A stretch of 61,673 nucleotides of DNA from Bacillota bacterium (GTDB lineage: Bacteria; Bacillota; Sulfobacillia; JAMCWA01), in the NCBI GenBank assembly GCA_023475165.1, contig JAMCWA010000091.1, positions 1-61,673 on the forward strand. The letters are read 5' to 3'. The translations under genes and the position numbers were made by a program. Shown here in pieces: positions 51,690 to 61,038 of the stretch. The notes beneath the pieces were generated by a model. That model worked only from the letters and a program-made list of their open reading frames with translations, was not told the DNA's origin and did no database searches. How positions within the stretch are numbered: the stretch's first letter is position 1; the number at the start of each line of letters is the position of its first letter.

Positions 51690-51737
51690 GGGCCTTCGCG
51701 GGCCGTGCCCTGGAAGTAGCTGGTTTGTTTCAGGGTA
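51690..51737 (+). repeat. Family B right-end fragment
   Basis: GGGCCTTCGCGGGCC (hairpin) then GTGCCCTGGAAGTAGCTGG and TTTGTTTCAGGGTAG. Confidence 0.65.
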
Positions 51738-51786
51738 GCGGTACTGGGAAAATACTAAATGGGCGGATGTTTAAGGAGCGATTTAC

Positions 51787-53040
51787 TTGACTGAGCTAAT
51801 CATCAACGGCGGAAGAAGGCTTTCCGGTTCGGTTCGTATCGGGGGGGCCAAGAATGCCGCTGTGGCCATCATTCCGGCGGCCCTTTTGGGCAATGGGGAA
51901 AGTGTCATTGAGAACCTGCCGGGCATAACGGATGTCCACGTGTATGCCGACATCCTGAAGACCCTGGGGGCTGTCATCCGGTGGGAGGGATCTACTTTGC
52001 ACATCGCTCCCAACGGTTTTGCTGCCTACCAGGCCCCCTACGAACTGGTCAAGCGCCTGCGCGCTTCCTACTACCTCTGGGGGGTTCTTCTGGCCAAGTT
52101 CGGGCGGGCGGAGGTGGCCCTCCCCGGTGGCGACGACATCGGTTTACGCCTGGTGGACCAACACCTGAAGGGCTTCCGCGCCCTGGGGGCAGAGGTGCAG
52201 CAGGAACACGGGCTGGTCATCCTCAAGGCCCGGGAGTTAGTCGGCACCTCCATTTATCTGGATGTAACCAGCGTAGGAGCCACCGTTAACATTATGCTGG
52301 CCGCCACCCTGGCTTCTGGGACCACCATCCTGGAAAATGCCGCCAAGGAACCTCATATCGTGGATCTGGCCAATTTTCTCAATTCCATGGGGGCCAGGAT
52401 TCAGGGGGCCGGGACCGACACCATCAAGATCAAGGGGGTTCGGCAACTCCGGGGTACCACCTACAGCATCATCCCAGATTCCATTGAGGCGGCCACCTAT
52501 TTGCTGGCCGGGATAGCCACCGGGGGCTCGGTGACGGTGGAGAACGTCATTCCCAAGCACCTGGAGCCGGTCTGCGCCAAGATCCGGGAGGTGGGAGCGG
52601 AGGTCATCGAAGGGGAAGAGTCCCTGCAGGTTATCGCCCGAGGGCGCCCGCAGGCCGTCAACATTAAGACCCTTCCCTATCCCGGCTTCCCCACCGATGC
52701 CCATCCGCCTTTTGCCTCAGTCCTGAGCAGGGCGGAAGGAATAAGCGTTATCCACGAAACCGTCCACGACAGCCGCTTTGCCTACGCCAAGGAGCTGGTC
52801 CGGATGGGGGCCAACATCCGGGTGGACGGCCGGATGGCCATTATGGAGGGTATGCCCACCCTTTCCGGGACCGAGGTTAAAGCTGTTGACCTGCGGGCCG
52901 GGGCCAGCCTGATTGTGGCCGGTCTCATAGCGGAAGGAGAAACTCGTTTGCGTGGGGTGGAACACGTGGATCGCGGCTACGAGAGAGTGGAAGAAAAGCT
53001 GCGTACCTTGGGAGCGGAGGTCAACCGGGTTGCGGGATAG
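51787..53040 (+). CDS. murA: UDP-N-acetylglucosamine 1-carboxyvinyltransferase MurA (Cys-to-Asp active site)
   Basis: 417 residues. First committed step of peptidoglycan synthesis, adding enolpyruvyl from PEP to UDP-GlcNAc. SGSVRIGGAKNAAVAIIPA and the EPSP-synthase-like repeats are clear. The loop reads LPGGDDIGLRLVDQHLKG, where the usual form is PGGCxIGxRPVDxHLKG: Asp116 stands where the fosfomycin-reactive Cys115 normally is. Asp at this site occurs in other bacteria (Mycobacterium, Chlamydia) and gives fosfomycin resistance. TTG start after AAGGAG. Confidence 0.93.
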   Translation: MTELIINGGRRLSGSVRIGGAKNAAVAIIPAALLGNGESVIENLPGITDVHVYADILKTLGAVIRWEGSTLHIAPNGFAAYQAPYELVKRLRASYYLWGVLLAKFGRAEVALPGGDDIGLRLVDQHLKGFRALGAEVQQEHGLVILKARELVGTSIYLDVTSVGATVNIMLAATLASGTTILENAAKEPHIVDLANFLNSMGARIQGAGTDTIKIKGVRQLRGTTYSIIPDSIEAATYLLAGIATGGSVTVENVIPKHLEPVCAKIREVGAEVIEGEESLQVIARGRPQAVNIKTLPYPGFPTDAHPPFASVLSRAEGISVIHETVHDSRFAYAKELVRMGANIRVDGRMAIMEGMPTLSGTEVKAVDLRAGASLIVAGLIAEGETRLRGVEHVDRGYERVEEKLRTLGAEVNRVAG

Positions 53041-53246
53041 ATGCTCTGGTGGCCGACGGATAACATTCCAGTTGGCCGCGGAGTCATTAACGAGCACCTA
53101 AAAGCCCCGTCTGACAAGGGTTTCAGGACTTATGAATTTTTCTTTAAGAAAAACTACTGATAACGGACCTGTGGTAAAATAAAGGCTAACCGGGACTAAC
53201 AAATTGAAGAGCTCGGTCTTAAGGTTTTCAGAGTGAGGTGGGAAGG

Positions 53247-54413
53247 ATGAATAGCTTTACCAGGATTTCAAGAGCAGGTAACATACGTGGATCGGCGGGA
53301 ATGTACCTGTTGGTGGCATTTCTGGGGGCTATTATCGGAGGGCTCATCGTCACGTCCTTTGTCCCTGGCTATGTCACGGAGAGGTTAGCTGCCAATTTGA
53401 CTCAGCCGGCCCTGGAGGCCAGAAGCGTAAATCTCTCGGCAGCGGACGGGCAGGCGGCAATCTCAGGGTCGCCGGTGGTCTATGTGGCGGAGAAGGTGGG
53501 GCCGTCGGTGGTACGTATCGTCAACCGGAGCAAAGCCACCGATTTCTGGGGCCGCAGCTTTTCCCAGACGTCCAGCGGTTCCGGGGTAATCTACCGCCCA
53601 GACGGGTATATTGTTACCAACAATCACGTGGTGGAAGGGTCCCGGGATCTGACCGTCACCCTGGCTGATGGGCGCAACCTCCCGGCTAAACTGGTGGGGA
53701 CCGACCCGACTACGGACCTGGCCGTGATCAAGGTGGAGGCCAGCAACCTGCCGGCGGCGGAGTTCGGCGACTCGGACAAACTGAAGTTGGGCGAACTAGC
53801 GGTAGCGATCGGTAATCCCATGGGTAAGGAATTTCAGAATACGGTAACCGCCGGGGTCATTAGCGGACTGAACCGTTCCCTCACCCTGGACGGGCGGGAG
53901 TTCCGCCTGATCCAGACAGATGCGGCCATCAACCCCGGCAATAGCGGCGGGCCACTGGTCAATGCCGCCGGTCAGGTCATCGGCATCAACACCATTAAGA
54001 TCACGGCGCCGGAGAGCCCCTTTGGCTCGCAGGCCCCCGTGGAAGGAATGGGTTTTGCCATCCCCATCAACACCGCCCGGCCCATCATCAACGCCTTGAT
54101 GGAGAAGGGACGCGTTGTTCGACCCTGGCTGGGGGTTCAGATCGTGGAGAAACAGGACGCCGCCCAGCAAGGGATCAACATTGACCAGGGGATCCTGATC
54201 TGGCAGGTGGTCCCGGGGTCACCGGCAGCTATGGCCGGGGTAAGGGATCGGGACGTCCTGCTAAAGTTTAATGGCCAGGCCATCAATTCCTTTGCCGATC
54301 TGCGGCAGGCGATGGAGAAGGCCAAAGTGGGGGATCAGGTGGCCTTAACCCTGCAGCGCAACCAAAGACAGGTCAACGTCACGGTCACGCTGGGTGAGAC
54401 GCCACCGCAATGA
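53247..54413 (+). CDS. htrA: HtrA/DegP-like serine protease
   Basis: 388 residues. One N-terminal span (about 19-40) followed by an extracytoplasmic trypsin-like domain with triad His127 (TNNHVVEG), Asp157 (TTDLAV) and Ser233 (NPGNSGGPL), and a C-terminal PDZ domain (about 290-380, RPWLGVQIVEK and PGSPAAMAGVRDRDVLLKFNG). Quality control of exported proteins; in B. subtilis htrC (yyxA) sits at the end of the walRK-yycHIJ operon. ATG 53247 is preceded by AGGTGGGAAGG. Confidence 0.93.
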   Translation: MNSFTRISRAGNIRGSAGMYLLVAFLGAIIGGLIVTSFVPGYVTERLAANLTQPALEARSVNLSAADGQAAISGSPVVYVAEKVGPSVVRIVNRSKATDFWGRSFSQTSSGSGVIYRPDGYIVTNNHVVEGSRDLTVTLADGRNLPAKLVGTDPTTDLAVIKVEASNLPAAEFGDSDKLKLGELAVAIGNPMGKEFQNTVTAGVISGLNRSLTLDGREFRLIQTDAAINPGNSGGPLVNAAGQVIGINTIKITAPESPFGSQAPVEGMGFAIPINTARPIINALMEKGRVVRPWLGVQIVEKQDAAQQGINIDQGILIWQVVPGSPAAMAGVRDRDVLLKFNGQAINSFADLRQAMEKAKVGDQVALTLQRNQRQVNVTVTLGETPPQ

Positions 54414-54744
54414 GATTGGTCCTATACGTCTATCCCCTGAGGTGTTTTTTGGGTATCGGAGAACGGGACAGGCGCCGCCACCGGCACAAATAGCCAAGAA
54501 AAAGGCGGGCTGGGAGGTTCGGCTGGAAAAGAAGGGCAGTAATTGGGGGATAATTCTGCTACCAATAATCTAGTAATATAGGGCACACCGCTCCCGGCTG
54601 GGCTCTAGCGCCATGATGGGTACCCGGGATGAGCAGATCGTCCGGGGAAGAGGCCGGTCGGCAGAGAGCGAACAATAAGCGAAAAACCTGGATGTCTACA
54701 ATTTAGTTTTTTCAGAGCGGTTATATCCCCATGGAGTTGCCAAA
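54414..54744. other. Non-coding gap between htrA and rlmH
   Basis: 331 bp with no gene seen. CCCCTGAGGTGTTTTTTGGG (54436-54455) might act as a weak terminator, and TTTTTTCAGAGCGGTT (54708-54723) resembles a decayed A-repeat end. Nothing firmer is visible. Confidence 0.4.
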
Positions 54745-55224
54745 ATGAAGATCAAGATCATCCTGATCGGCCAGATCAAGGAAAGTTTCTGGCGCGAGGG
54801 TGCGGCGGAATACCTGAAGCGTCTAAAACCCTACACCCAAATCGAGTTAATATCGGTTCCAGACGAAGCCTTTCCGGAGGGGATCACCCCTGGACAGATT
54901 CAGGCGGTACTTCGCCTGGAGGGAGAAAGGGCCCGGCGGGAAATTCCCCCGGGCTCCTTCATCGTCGCCCTCGACCGCCAGGGACAACAGTTTTCCTCCG
55001 AGGGAATCGCCTCTTGGCTGGGAAAAAGGACGCTGGCGGGACAGAGCCATTTTACCTTTGTCATAGGGGGAACCCTGGGTCTGGACCAGGAGCTCCTCAA
55101 TGAGTCCAGCCTCCGTCTCTCTCTCTCCACCCTCACTTTCCCCCACCAAATGGTGCCGCTGCTCTTGTTGGAGCAGATATACCGCGCTTTCAAGATCATC
55201 AGGAACGAGCCCTACCACCGGTGA
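54745..55224 (+). CDS. rlmH: 23S rRNA (pseudouridine1915-N3)-methyltransferase RlmH
   Basis: 159 residues, full-length SPOUT-class methyltransferase (YydA/YbeA). Motifs: VALDRQGQQFSSEGIASWL, VIGGTLGLD where the common form is IGGAxGL, LSLSTLTFPHQMVPLLLLEQIYRAFKI and the C-terminal NEPYHR. It methylates pseudouridine 1915 of helix 69. Located downstream of htrA as in many Firmicutes near oriC. Confidence 0.95.
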   Translation: MKIKIILIGQIKESFWREGAAEYLKRLKPYTQIELISVPDEAFPEGITPGQIQAVLRLEGERARREIPPGSFIVALDRQGQQFSSEGIASWLGKRTLAGQSHFTFVIGGTLGLDQELLNESSLRLSLSTLTFPHQMVPLLLLEQIYRAFKIIRNEPYHR

Positions 55225-55398
55225 AAGTATGATCATAAATGGTTTTCGGTTACGCATTTTGACGGTAGAACCCTCACCGTCTGTCAATGGTGTGGCAGCT
55301 TGCTATTTAATGAGGAACCCTGCCATCGTTAGGGTTTGATGTAGCCGGGTTACCCGACGTAGGGATCATCTCCCTGAGGCCGGCTCCGACGTTTAAGC

Positions 55399-57525
55399 TC
55401 ATGGCCTTCCCCGTCCGCCCCGCAGAATCTTATCCAGCCAACCAGGTAGGTCCGGCTTGCCCGGTGGCCCGGGTGGAGGTGCTTCCGCCGGTGGCTGGCC
55501 TGGCTGACCGGGACCGCTCGGCTTTTCTTGAGGCCCGGGGAGTCCGGGCAGCTCCGGAGCCCCGGGTTTAGGCAACCCGTGGATCACCGGGCAGATGTCC
55601 TTAGGCTCAGTCCCATCCAGGAAGACCTCGCTGCGGACCGGACAGGTCGGGTTGGGTATCAAACCCGTTTCGGAGCAAATGTCCGCTCTGGTCACCCCAG
55701 CGGGCAGGGGGAAATCTTCGGGTGGTACGCCGGCCAGGGCGCCGCTCATGAAACTGGCCCAAATGGGTCCGGCGACGACCCCGCCGGTGCTCCAGAGGGA
55801 ACGTTTCGGGTCATCATAACCGACGTAGACAGCCGTGACCAGACTGGGCGTGTAACCTACGAACCAGGCGTCCCGGAGGTCATCGGTAGTCCCGGTTTTT
55901 CCCGCCACCGGCCGTCCCCCCAGATAGGCGGCCAGGTGGCCACCCGTCCCGCCCGGTTGTAGGACGCCACGCAGGAGATCCGTAACGATATAGGCCACTG
56001 GGGGATCCAAAGCGGGGAGCAAGGTGGGCGAGTTTTCTTCAAGAACGTTGCCAAAACGATCCGTCACCTTCAGAACGGCCAGGGGTTCCACCCTTGAGCC
56101 CCCGTTGGCCAAAGGGGCATAGCCAGTCGCCATCTCGAGGGGGGCAACCTCCGAAGTCCCCAGGGCCAGGGGGAGACTGGGTTCCAGGGCGCTCTCAATC
56201 CCCATGCGCCGAGCGAATTCGATGATCTTGGCCGGTCCCACCGCGGACGCCCAGCGGACCGCTACCACGTTATCCGAGATGGCCAGGGCTTCCCGCATCA
56301 TCATGGGACGGTAGTGGAACCTCTTTTCTCCGTAGTCGTGGGGCGCATAGGGTTCCGGGCCGCCGGACGGGAAAGAGACGGGCTCGCAGGTCTGTTGGTT
56401 CGTCGGCGGGAAGCCGGCGGTAATGACGGCGGAATAGAGAAAGGGCTTAAAGGCTGAGCCCGGCTGGCGGCGGACGGGAGGGATGGCCCGGTTCAGTTGA
56501 CTATGGCTGAAATTGCGTCCACCGATCATGGCTTCAATATAACCATTGTTGGGGTTAATGGCTACCAGCGCCCCTTGGGGTTGCTCCACCCCGTTTGCGT
56601 CCATCTCGGTCTTGGGAAATCCTTCCGCAAAAGACCTTTCCGCGTCGCGCTGCCGTTTCAGGTTTAACGTGGTGAAAATCCGGTAGCCGGCTCGATAGAG
56701 GTCCTTCTCCAGGCCTGGATGTCGTTCCACCAATTGTTGCACCACGTAGCTTATAAAGTAAGGGGCTTCACGAGAGGGTGGTTTTAGACCCACCAGTTTA
56801 ATGGGGGTCTTCCTGGCCCTTTCCGCCTGGGCGGGGGTGAGGTAGCCCACTTCCGCCATTCGATCCAAGACCTCGTTCCGTCGCGCCCGGGCGAGATCCG
56901 GATGGATGTAGGGGGAGTAATACTCAGGACCACGGATTAGACCGGCCAGGAGGGCACTTTCTGACAGGTTCAACTCCCGGGCCGGTTTGCCAAAGTAGGT
57001 TTGTGAGGCCACCTCGACCCCATAAGCCCCGTGGCCCAGGTAGATGAGATTGAGGTACATGCCCAGGATTTCCTTCTTGGAGTATTTCATTTCCAATTTG
57101 AGGGTGAGAAAGAACTCCTCTATTTTTCGGGAAATGGTGCGTTGCTGTGTTAGATAGAGGTTCTTGGCCAACTGCTGGGTGATGGTACTGCCACCCTCCA
57201 CCACCCGGCGGGCCAGGAGGTTTCGCCAGAGGGCTCGCAGCAGGGAGCGGGGGTCAATGCCGTGGTGTTGGTAAAAGCGGCTGTCCTCAATGGCGATGAC
57301 GGCATCTTGCAGGTCTTGAGGTACCTGGGAGAGGGGGATTTCGACCCGGTTTTCCACAAAGAGCTTGGTAACGAGATTTCCCTTTTGGTCAAAGACGGAA
57401 GTAGCCACCGGGACCTCTGGCTCCGGCAAAGGCACGAAGCCGGCAATGAGAAGGAGGCCGGCAAAAGCGGCCAGCACCAGAAAGAGGACGGCAAAGAAGG
57501 TCCTTTTGAAGACTCTTTCGGCCAA
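55399..57525 (-). CDS. pbpA: Penicillin-binding protein 1A (glycosyltransferase/transpeptidase)
   Basis: About 708 residues. One membrane span (about 10-31), a GT51 domain (about 55-225; EDSRFYQHHGID, GGSTITQQLAKNLY) and a transpeptidase domain (about 320-620) with SAFK (SxxK), SDN (SxN) and KTGTT. The C-terminal tail of about 60 residues is Pro/Gly-rich. The open frame runs to 57831, but TTG 57525 has GAAGGAG eight bases upstream, begins LAERVFKRTFF, and avoids overlapping the divergent arginine decarboxylase gene. Confidence 0.92.
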   Translation of the reverse strand: MAERVFKRTFFAVLFLVLAAFAGLLLIAGFVPLPEPEVPVATSVFDQKGNLVTKLFVENRVEIPLSQVPQDLQDAVIAIEDSRFYQHHGIDPRSLLRALWRNLLARRVVEGGSTITQQLAKNLYLTQQRTISRKIEEFFLTLKLEMKYSKKEILGMYLNLIYLGHGAYGVEVASQTYFGKPARELNLSESALLAGLIRGPEYYSPYIHPDLARARRNEVLDRMAEVGYLTPAQAERARKTPIKLVGLKPPSREAPYFISYVVQQLVERHPGLEKDLYRAGYRIFTTLNLKRQRDAERSFAEGFPKTEMDANGVEQPQGALVAINPNNGYIEAMIGGRNFSHSQLNRAIPPVRRQPGSAFKPFLYSAVITAGFPPTNQQTCEPVSFPSGGPEPYAPHDYGEKRFHYRPMMMREALAISDNVVAVRWASAVGPAKIIEFARRMGIESALEPSLPLALGTSEVAPLEMATGYAPLANGGSRVEPLAVLKVTDRFGNVLEENSPTLLPALDPPVAYIVTDLLRGVLQPGGTGGHLAAYLGGRPVAGKTGTTDDLRDAWFVGYTPSLVTAVYVGYDDPKRSLWSTGGVVAGPIWASFMSGALAGVPPEDFPLPAGVTRADICSETGLIPNPTCPVRSEVFLDGTEPKDICPVIHGLPKPGAPELPGLPGPQEKPSGPGQPGQPPAEAPPPGPPGKPDLPGWLDKILRGGRGRP

Positions 57526-57700
57526 GGGCGGTTCTCCTTCGAAAACGGGAGTTGAGGTCGGAAGCCGGAAAGGGAAAAACCGGATAGTACGGGCCTCCTT
57601 CCTCCTTTTGTTAGTATGTCCCCCTTTCTGCACGGCCATTGACATGGTGGGGGCAAGTTTGGCGCAAATTAAGAGCAAAGGATTTACTGGGGGAATAGCC

Positions 57701-58159
57701 GTGTTACCTACACCGAAAAAGTTCACCCTGGTCACCGGCACCGGAAGGGGAGAGTCGCGACTTAATGCCTTTGACCGAGCCCTGCTGCAAGCCGGTATTG
57801 GGAATCTCAATCTGATTAAAGTCAGCAGCATCCTGCCCCCAGGCTCCGACCTGGTGGAACACCTGGAGATACCACCCGGGTCCTTGACTCCGGTGGCTTA
57901 CGGTGCCCTCATCAGCGATGAAGAGGGGGGGATGATTGCTGCCTCCATCGCCGTGGGGATCTCCGAGAACGATTACGGATTGATCATGGAATTTTCCGGG
58001 AAGTGTTCCCGTCAGGAGGCGGAGGCGAGGGCCCTGGCCATGGTCCGGGAGGGGTTTTCTGTGCGGGGGCTGAAGCTCAAGGCCAGCCAGGTTAAGGCGG
58101 TAGAAGAGAAGGTCCAGGGCCACACCTGCGTCTTTGCCGGGGCGGTGCTGTGGTATTGA
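57701..58159 (+). CDS. pdaD: Pyruvoyl-dependent arginine decarboxylase
   Basis: 152 residues. Converts arginine to agmatine. The proenzyme is cut between Ser42 and Ser43 in LIKVSSILPPG, with Ser43 becoming the pyruvoyl group. Other family blocks are PVAYGALISDEEGGMIAASIAVG and EARALAMVREGF. GTG 57701 follows GGGGG at family-like length; the longer open frame belongs to the PBP1A leader. Divergent from PBP1A across about 175 bp. No agmatinase is seen in the window; cphB-cphA at 9-13 kb would provide and store arginine. Confidence 0.9.
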   Translation: MLPTPKKFTLVTGTGRGESRLNAFDRALLQAGIGNLNLIKVSSILPPGSDLVEHLEIPPGSLTPVAYGALISDEEGGMIAASIAVGISENDYGLIMEFSGKCSRQEAEARALAMVREGFSVRGLKLKASQVKAVEEKVQGHTCVFAGAVLWY

Positions 58160-58246
58160 AGGAAGAGGCAAGAAAGTAGCTGCGATAATTGTCTTGGCGG
58201 CCATGAAATTTACATTGAATGCTTTTACTCCGTCCTTAGAGGCACT

Positions 58247-58993
58247 TCACCTATCGGGTTGGGCCTCCAACCCCACTTCAGCTTCCCGAGCCCGGGCCGC
58301 CTTGATTCGAGTGGCTTCAAACCAGCCCCAGACTAACATCGGAATAGCCAAAAGCCAGGGTATCACAATGGCCCAGGTTAGGCCGACGTATCCGGTCAGG
58401 TTCAGTCCACGGTCATGGAAGATCATCGCCATCGCCGTATGAATCAGGACGGCGGCGCCGACGAAGATGATGAAGGGTTGACGGTTCATCCAGATGGCCA
58501 GCCAGTTACTGCCTAGAATGAGGATGGGGATGGAAAGAGTTAGCCCGAAGATCACCAGAGCAACGTTCCCGTGGGCCGCTCCCGCCACGCCCATGACGTT
58601 GTCGAAGGCCATGGATAGATCGGCCACAATGATGGTTCCTACGGCACTCCAAAACCTCTCGCTGGAGCGGATGTTTTTCTCTTCGACGTCTTGATGGGCC
58701 AAAAGCTTCCAGGTGATCCAGAGCAGGATCAGGCCACCGATGGCGTTGACATAGGAAACCCTGGTCAAATAGGTGGCGATGGCTGTAAAGCTAACCCGGA
58801 GAATGATGGCCCCGCCTGCCCCCAGGAGGGCGGCCTTCTTTCTGTGTCCCTCAGGCAGATCCTTTATGGCTAAGCCGATTACCGCGGCGTTATCCCCGGA
58901 AAGCGCCAGGTCGATAACTGTAATCGCCAAAAGGGCATAAATCGTCGAGACGAGCCAGGCCGGATTCGCCAGATTACTCCAGTCGAAGCCCAT
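58247..58993 (-). CDS. TerC-family membrane protein (probable Mn2+ exporter)
   Basis: 248 residues with seven spans. TerC/YjbE/MeeF-type: acidic intramembrane motifs DLALSGDNAAVIGLA (about 28-42) and ADLSMAFDNVMGVAGAAHG (about 124-142). It resembles B. subtilis YkoY/YceF. The leader carries a yybP-ykoY manganese riboswitch with terminator, so expression should rise with Mn2+, which supports a metal-efflux role. Confidence 0.9.
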   Translation of the reverse strand: MGFDWSNLANPAWLVSTIYALLAITVIDLALSGDNAAVIGLAIKDLPEGHRKKAALLGAGGAIILRVSFTAIATYLTRVSYVNAIGGLILLWITWKLLAHQDVEEKNIRSSERFWSAVGTIIVADLSMAFDNVMGVAGAAHGNVALVIFGLTLSIPILILGSNWLAIWMNRQPFIIFVGAAVLIHTAMAMIFHDRGLNLTGYVGLTWAIVIPWLLAIPMLVWGWFEATRIKAARAREAEVGLEAQPDR

Positions 58994-59101
58994 CTAGTGT
59001 ACCCCCCTTAACAGACTGGCTCTAAGCTTGCCTGGTGAAACCGAAATTCCAACACAACCCTCGCTCAAGTCATCATCCTCCCCATTAATTCTGCCCAGGG
59101 C

Positions 59102-59143
59102 CAAAAAGAAAAACCCCGGCAGCTTCCTTTTGAAGCGCCAGGG
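59102..59143 (-). terminator. Riboswitch-controlled terminator upstream of terC
   Basis: On the minus strand CCCTGGCGCTTC pairs with GGAAGCTGCCGGGG, followed by TTTTTCTTTTTGG (plus 59102-59113). It overlaps the 3' edge of the riboswitch aptamer. Confidence 0.88.
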
Positions 59144-59274
59144 TCTTGCCTGCTCGAATGGAGCCCAATAGAACCGGGTGCTTTGACCAAAGAAACCGCC
59201 AAGAAAGTCTTCTTGACTGAGTCGCACCGTCCTGACGATTCTATTGACCTGGGAAGGCGGCTACTCCCCGCTGG
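59136..59274 (-). ncRNA. yybP-ykoY manganese riboswitch
   Basis: Minus strand: the 5' segment GGGGAGTAGCC (59260-59270), then ATCGTCAGGACGG (about 59226-59238), a multistem region, and the 3' segment GAGCAGGCAAGACCCTGGC (about 59140-59156), matching the conserved GGGGAGUAgc ... CGUCA ... AGCAAGACCUUUG layout of the class. It is followed by an intrinsic terminator and a terC gene, the classic target. It senses Mn2+ and disrupts the terminator. Confidence 0.88.
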
Positions 59275-59344
59275 CCAGCCTGGGAGTTGGTTCGCCCGAA
59301 AATCGGCGTATCACCTTGTCCCAGTCCCACTAACTCTTTGTTCA

Positions 59345-59373
59345 AGTATATAGACGGCAGACGGCCATGTCAA
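59345..59373 (-). promoter_or_regulatory. Sigma-A promoter for the Mn riboswitch/terC transcript
   Basis: Minus strand TTGACA (59368-59373), a 17-bp spacer and TATACT (59345-59350). It places the RNA start about 65 nt before the aptamer. Confidence 0.75.
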
Positions 59374-59621
59374 GAAATCCGAAAGATTTCATACAAGATT
59401 ACTTACTGTGAAACAACCGGCAGGGAAAAGGTTGGGTACGTCGAATGATAAGAAAGTGAGGCCTCCCGCGGGAGTTATGCTTGGCGGAGGGAGCTCACCG
59501 GGCCACCACCAAGATTTCCTGGTTGAACGACCACGGCTGGAGATCCGATGTGATCTTTACAAGCGGCAATTCGGGCGCCCGTCGCAATTCCGAGTAACGC
59601 TCAGAGGGGGGCAGAGGCAGG
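59374..59621. other. Divergent gap between the terC promoter and the thiolase gene
   Basis: No supported gene. An inverted repeat GAAAT-CCGAAAG-ATTTC lies at 59374-59390 beside the terC promoter, and the rest is GC-rich leader of the thiolase gene. Possible operator; nothing further is seen. Confidence 0.4.
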
Positions 59622-60803
59622 ATGAGACAGGCTGTAATCGTGAGCGCCGTTCGTACCGCCATAGGCGGCTTTGGCGGTGCCCTGAGCACCACCCCGGCCG
59701 TGGAACTGGGGGCTTTGGTTCTGCGGGAGGCCATGAGGAGGATAGGCCTGGAGACAAAGCAAGTAGACGAGGTCATAATGGGGAACGTCCTCCAGGCCGG
59801 TCTGGGGCAGAATCCGGCGCGCCAGGCGGCGGTGAAGGCGGGAATTCCCTACGAAGTGCCCTCCTTCACCGTCAACAAGGTCTGCGGTTCCGGCCTGAAG
59901 GCCGTGGCCCTGGCGGTGGGCGCGGTACAGCTGGGGGATGCGGACTTGGTGCTGGCCGGAGGTATGGAGAACATGAGCCTGGGTCCCTATCTCCTGGAAA
60001 AGGCGCGCGGCGGCTACCGCATGGGCAACGCCGAACTGGTGGACAGCCTTATCAAGGATGGCCTCTGGGAGGCCTTCTATAACTACCACATGGGTATGAC
60101 CGCTGAGAATCTGGCCGAGCAATACCATATCAGCCGGGAGGAGCAGGACGCTTTTGCCGTCTGGAGTCAGGAGAAGACGGAGCGGGCGATTAAGGCGGGG
60201 CTATTTCAAGAAGAGATTGTTCCGGTTCCGATTGCGCAGCGTAAGGGTGAAGCCCTGGCCTTTGCCCAGGACGAATTCCCTCGCCCCGGAACCACGTCAG
60301 AAAAACTGGCGGCCCTCAAACCCGCTTTCAAACCGGGAGGCACGGTCACGGCGGGTAATGCCTCCGGGATCAACGATGGAGCGGCCGCGGTGGTCGTGAT
60401 GTCGGCGGAAAAGGCCCGGGGGTTGGGCCTGGAGCCCCTGGCCACTGTCAGAAGTTACGCTTCGGCCGGCGTCGACCCCCGGTACATGGGCCTGGGCCCG
60501 GTTCCCGCTAGTCGCAAGGCCCTGGCCAAAGCCGGCCTGGAGCTTGAGGACCTCGATCTCCTGGAAGTAAACGAGGCCTTTGCCGCTCAATCGCTGGCGG
60601 TAGCCCGGGAGTTAAATTGGGATCGCGAGCGGGTTAACGTCAATGGCGGGGCGATCGCCCTGGGCCATCCCATAGGGGCGAGCGGGGCCCGGATCCTGGT
60701 CACCCTTCTTTACGAAATGAAACGGCGGCAGGCCAGGCGGGGTTTGGCTACCCTGTGCATCGGTGGTGGCCAAGGGGTGGCTATGATTGTGGAAAGGGCC
60801 TAA
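59622..60803 (+). CDS. Acetyl-CoA C-acetyltransferase (thiolase)
   Basis: 393 residues. Condenses two acetyl-CoA or cleaves acetoacetyl-CoA. Catalytic residues are visible: Cys in [11 protein letters not shown] (near 89), His in [18 protein letters not shown] (near 349) and Cys in [11 protein letters not shown] (near 379). Length and motifs are standard for AtoB/ThlA. ATG 59622 follows an AG-rich stretch. A kamA homologue begins 235 bp downstream; lysine fermentation pathways use both activities, but joint function here is only a suggestion. Confidence 0.94.
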   Translation: MRQAVIVSAVRTAIGGFGGALSTTPAVELGALVLREAMRRIGLETKQVDEVIMGNVLQAGLGQNPARQAAVKAGIPYEVPSFTVNKVCGSGLKAVALAVGAVQLGDADLVLAGGMENMSLGPYLLEKARGGYRMGNAELVDSLIKDGLWEAFYNYHMGMTAENLAEQYHISREEQDAFAVWSQEKTERAIKAGLFQEEIVPVPIAQRKGEALAFAQDEFPRPGTTSEKLAALKPAFKPGGTVTAGNASGINDGAAAVVVMSAEKARGLGLEPLATVRSYASAGVDPRYMGLGPVPASRKALAKAGLELEDLDLLEVNEAFAAQSLAVARELNWDRERVNVNGGAIALGHPIGASGARILVTLLYEMKRRQARRGLATLCIGGGQGVAMIVERA

Positions 60804-60822
60804 AACCTCCAGGTCACTCTAC

Positions 60823-60873
60823 GAGAGTGGACGAACTGCGTTTTGAGTCGTTTACCCGACAGCGGAACCGCCG
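60823..60873 (-). repeat. Family A right-end remnant
   Basis: GAGAGTGGACGAACTGCG then TTTTGAGTCGTTTACCCGAC and AGCGGAACCGCCG: the right-end hairpin of family A, alone. Confidence 0.65.
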
Positions 60874-60944
60874 AATCCCCCGTGTGTAAATTGGACCGGT
60901 TTAGGTTGACTCCAAAAAAAATCTTTGAAAAGCCACCCATCCGA

Positions 60945-60973
60945 TTGACAACGGTCCCATCCTGTCACATAAT
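60945..60973 (+). promoter_or_regulatory. Sigma-A-type promoter for kamA
   Basis: TTGACA (60945-60950), a 17-bp spacer and CATAAT (60968-60973), 66 bp before the kamA ATG. Confidence 0.7.
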
Positions 60974-61038
60974 GTATTAACGTTGAACCGCAACAATATT
61001 GCCCCTCATTCTTCCCTTCAGGGGGATGGAAGTTAAGG

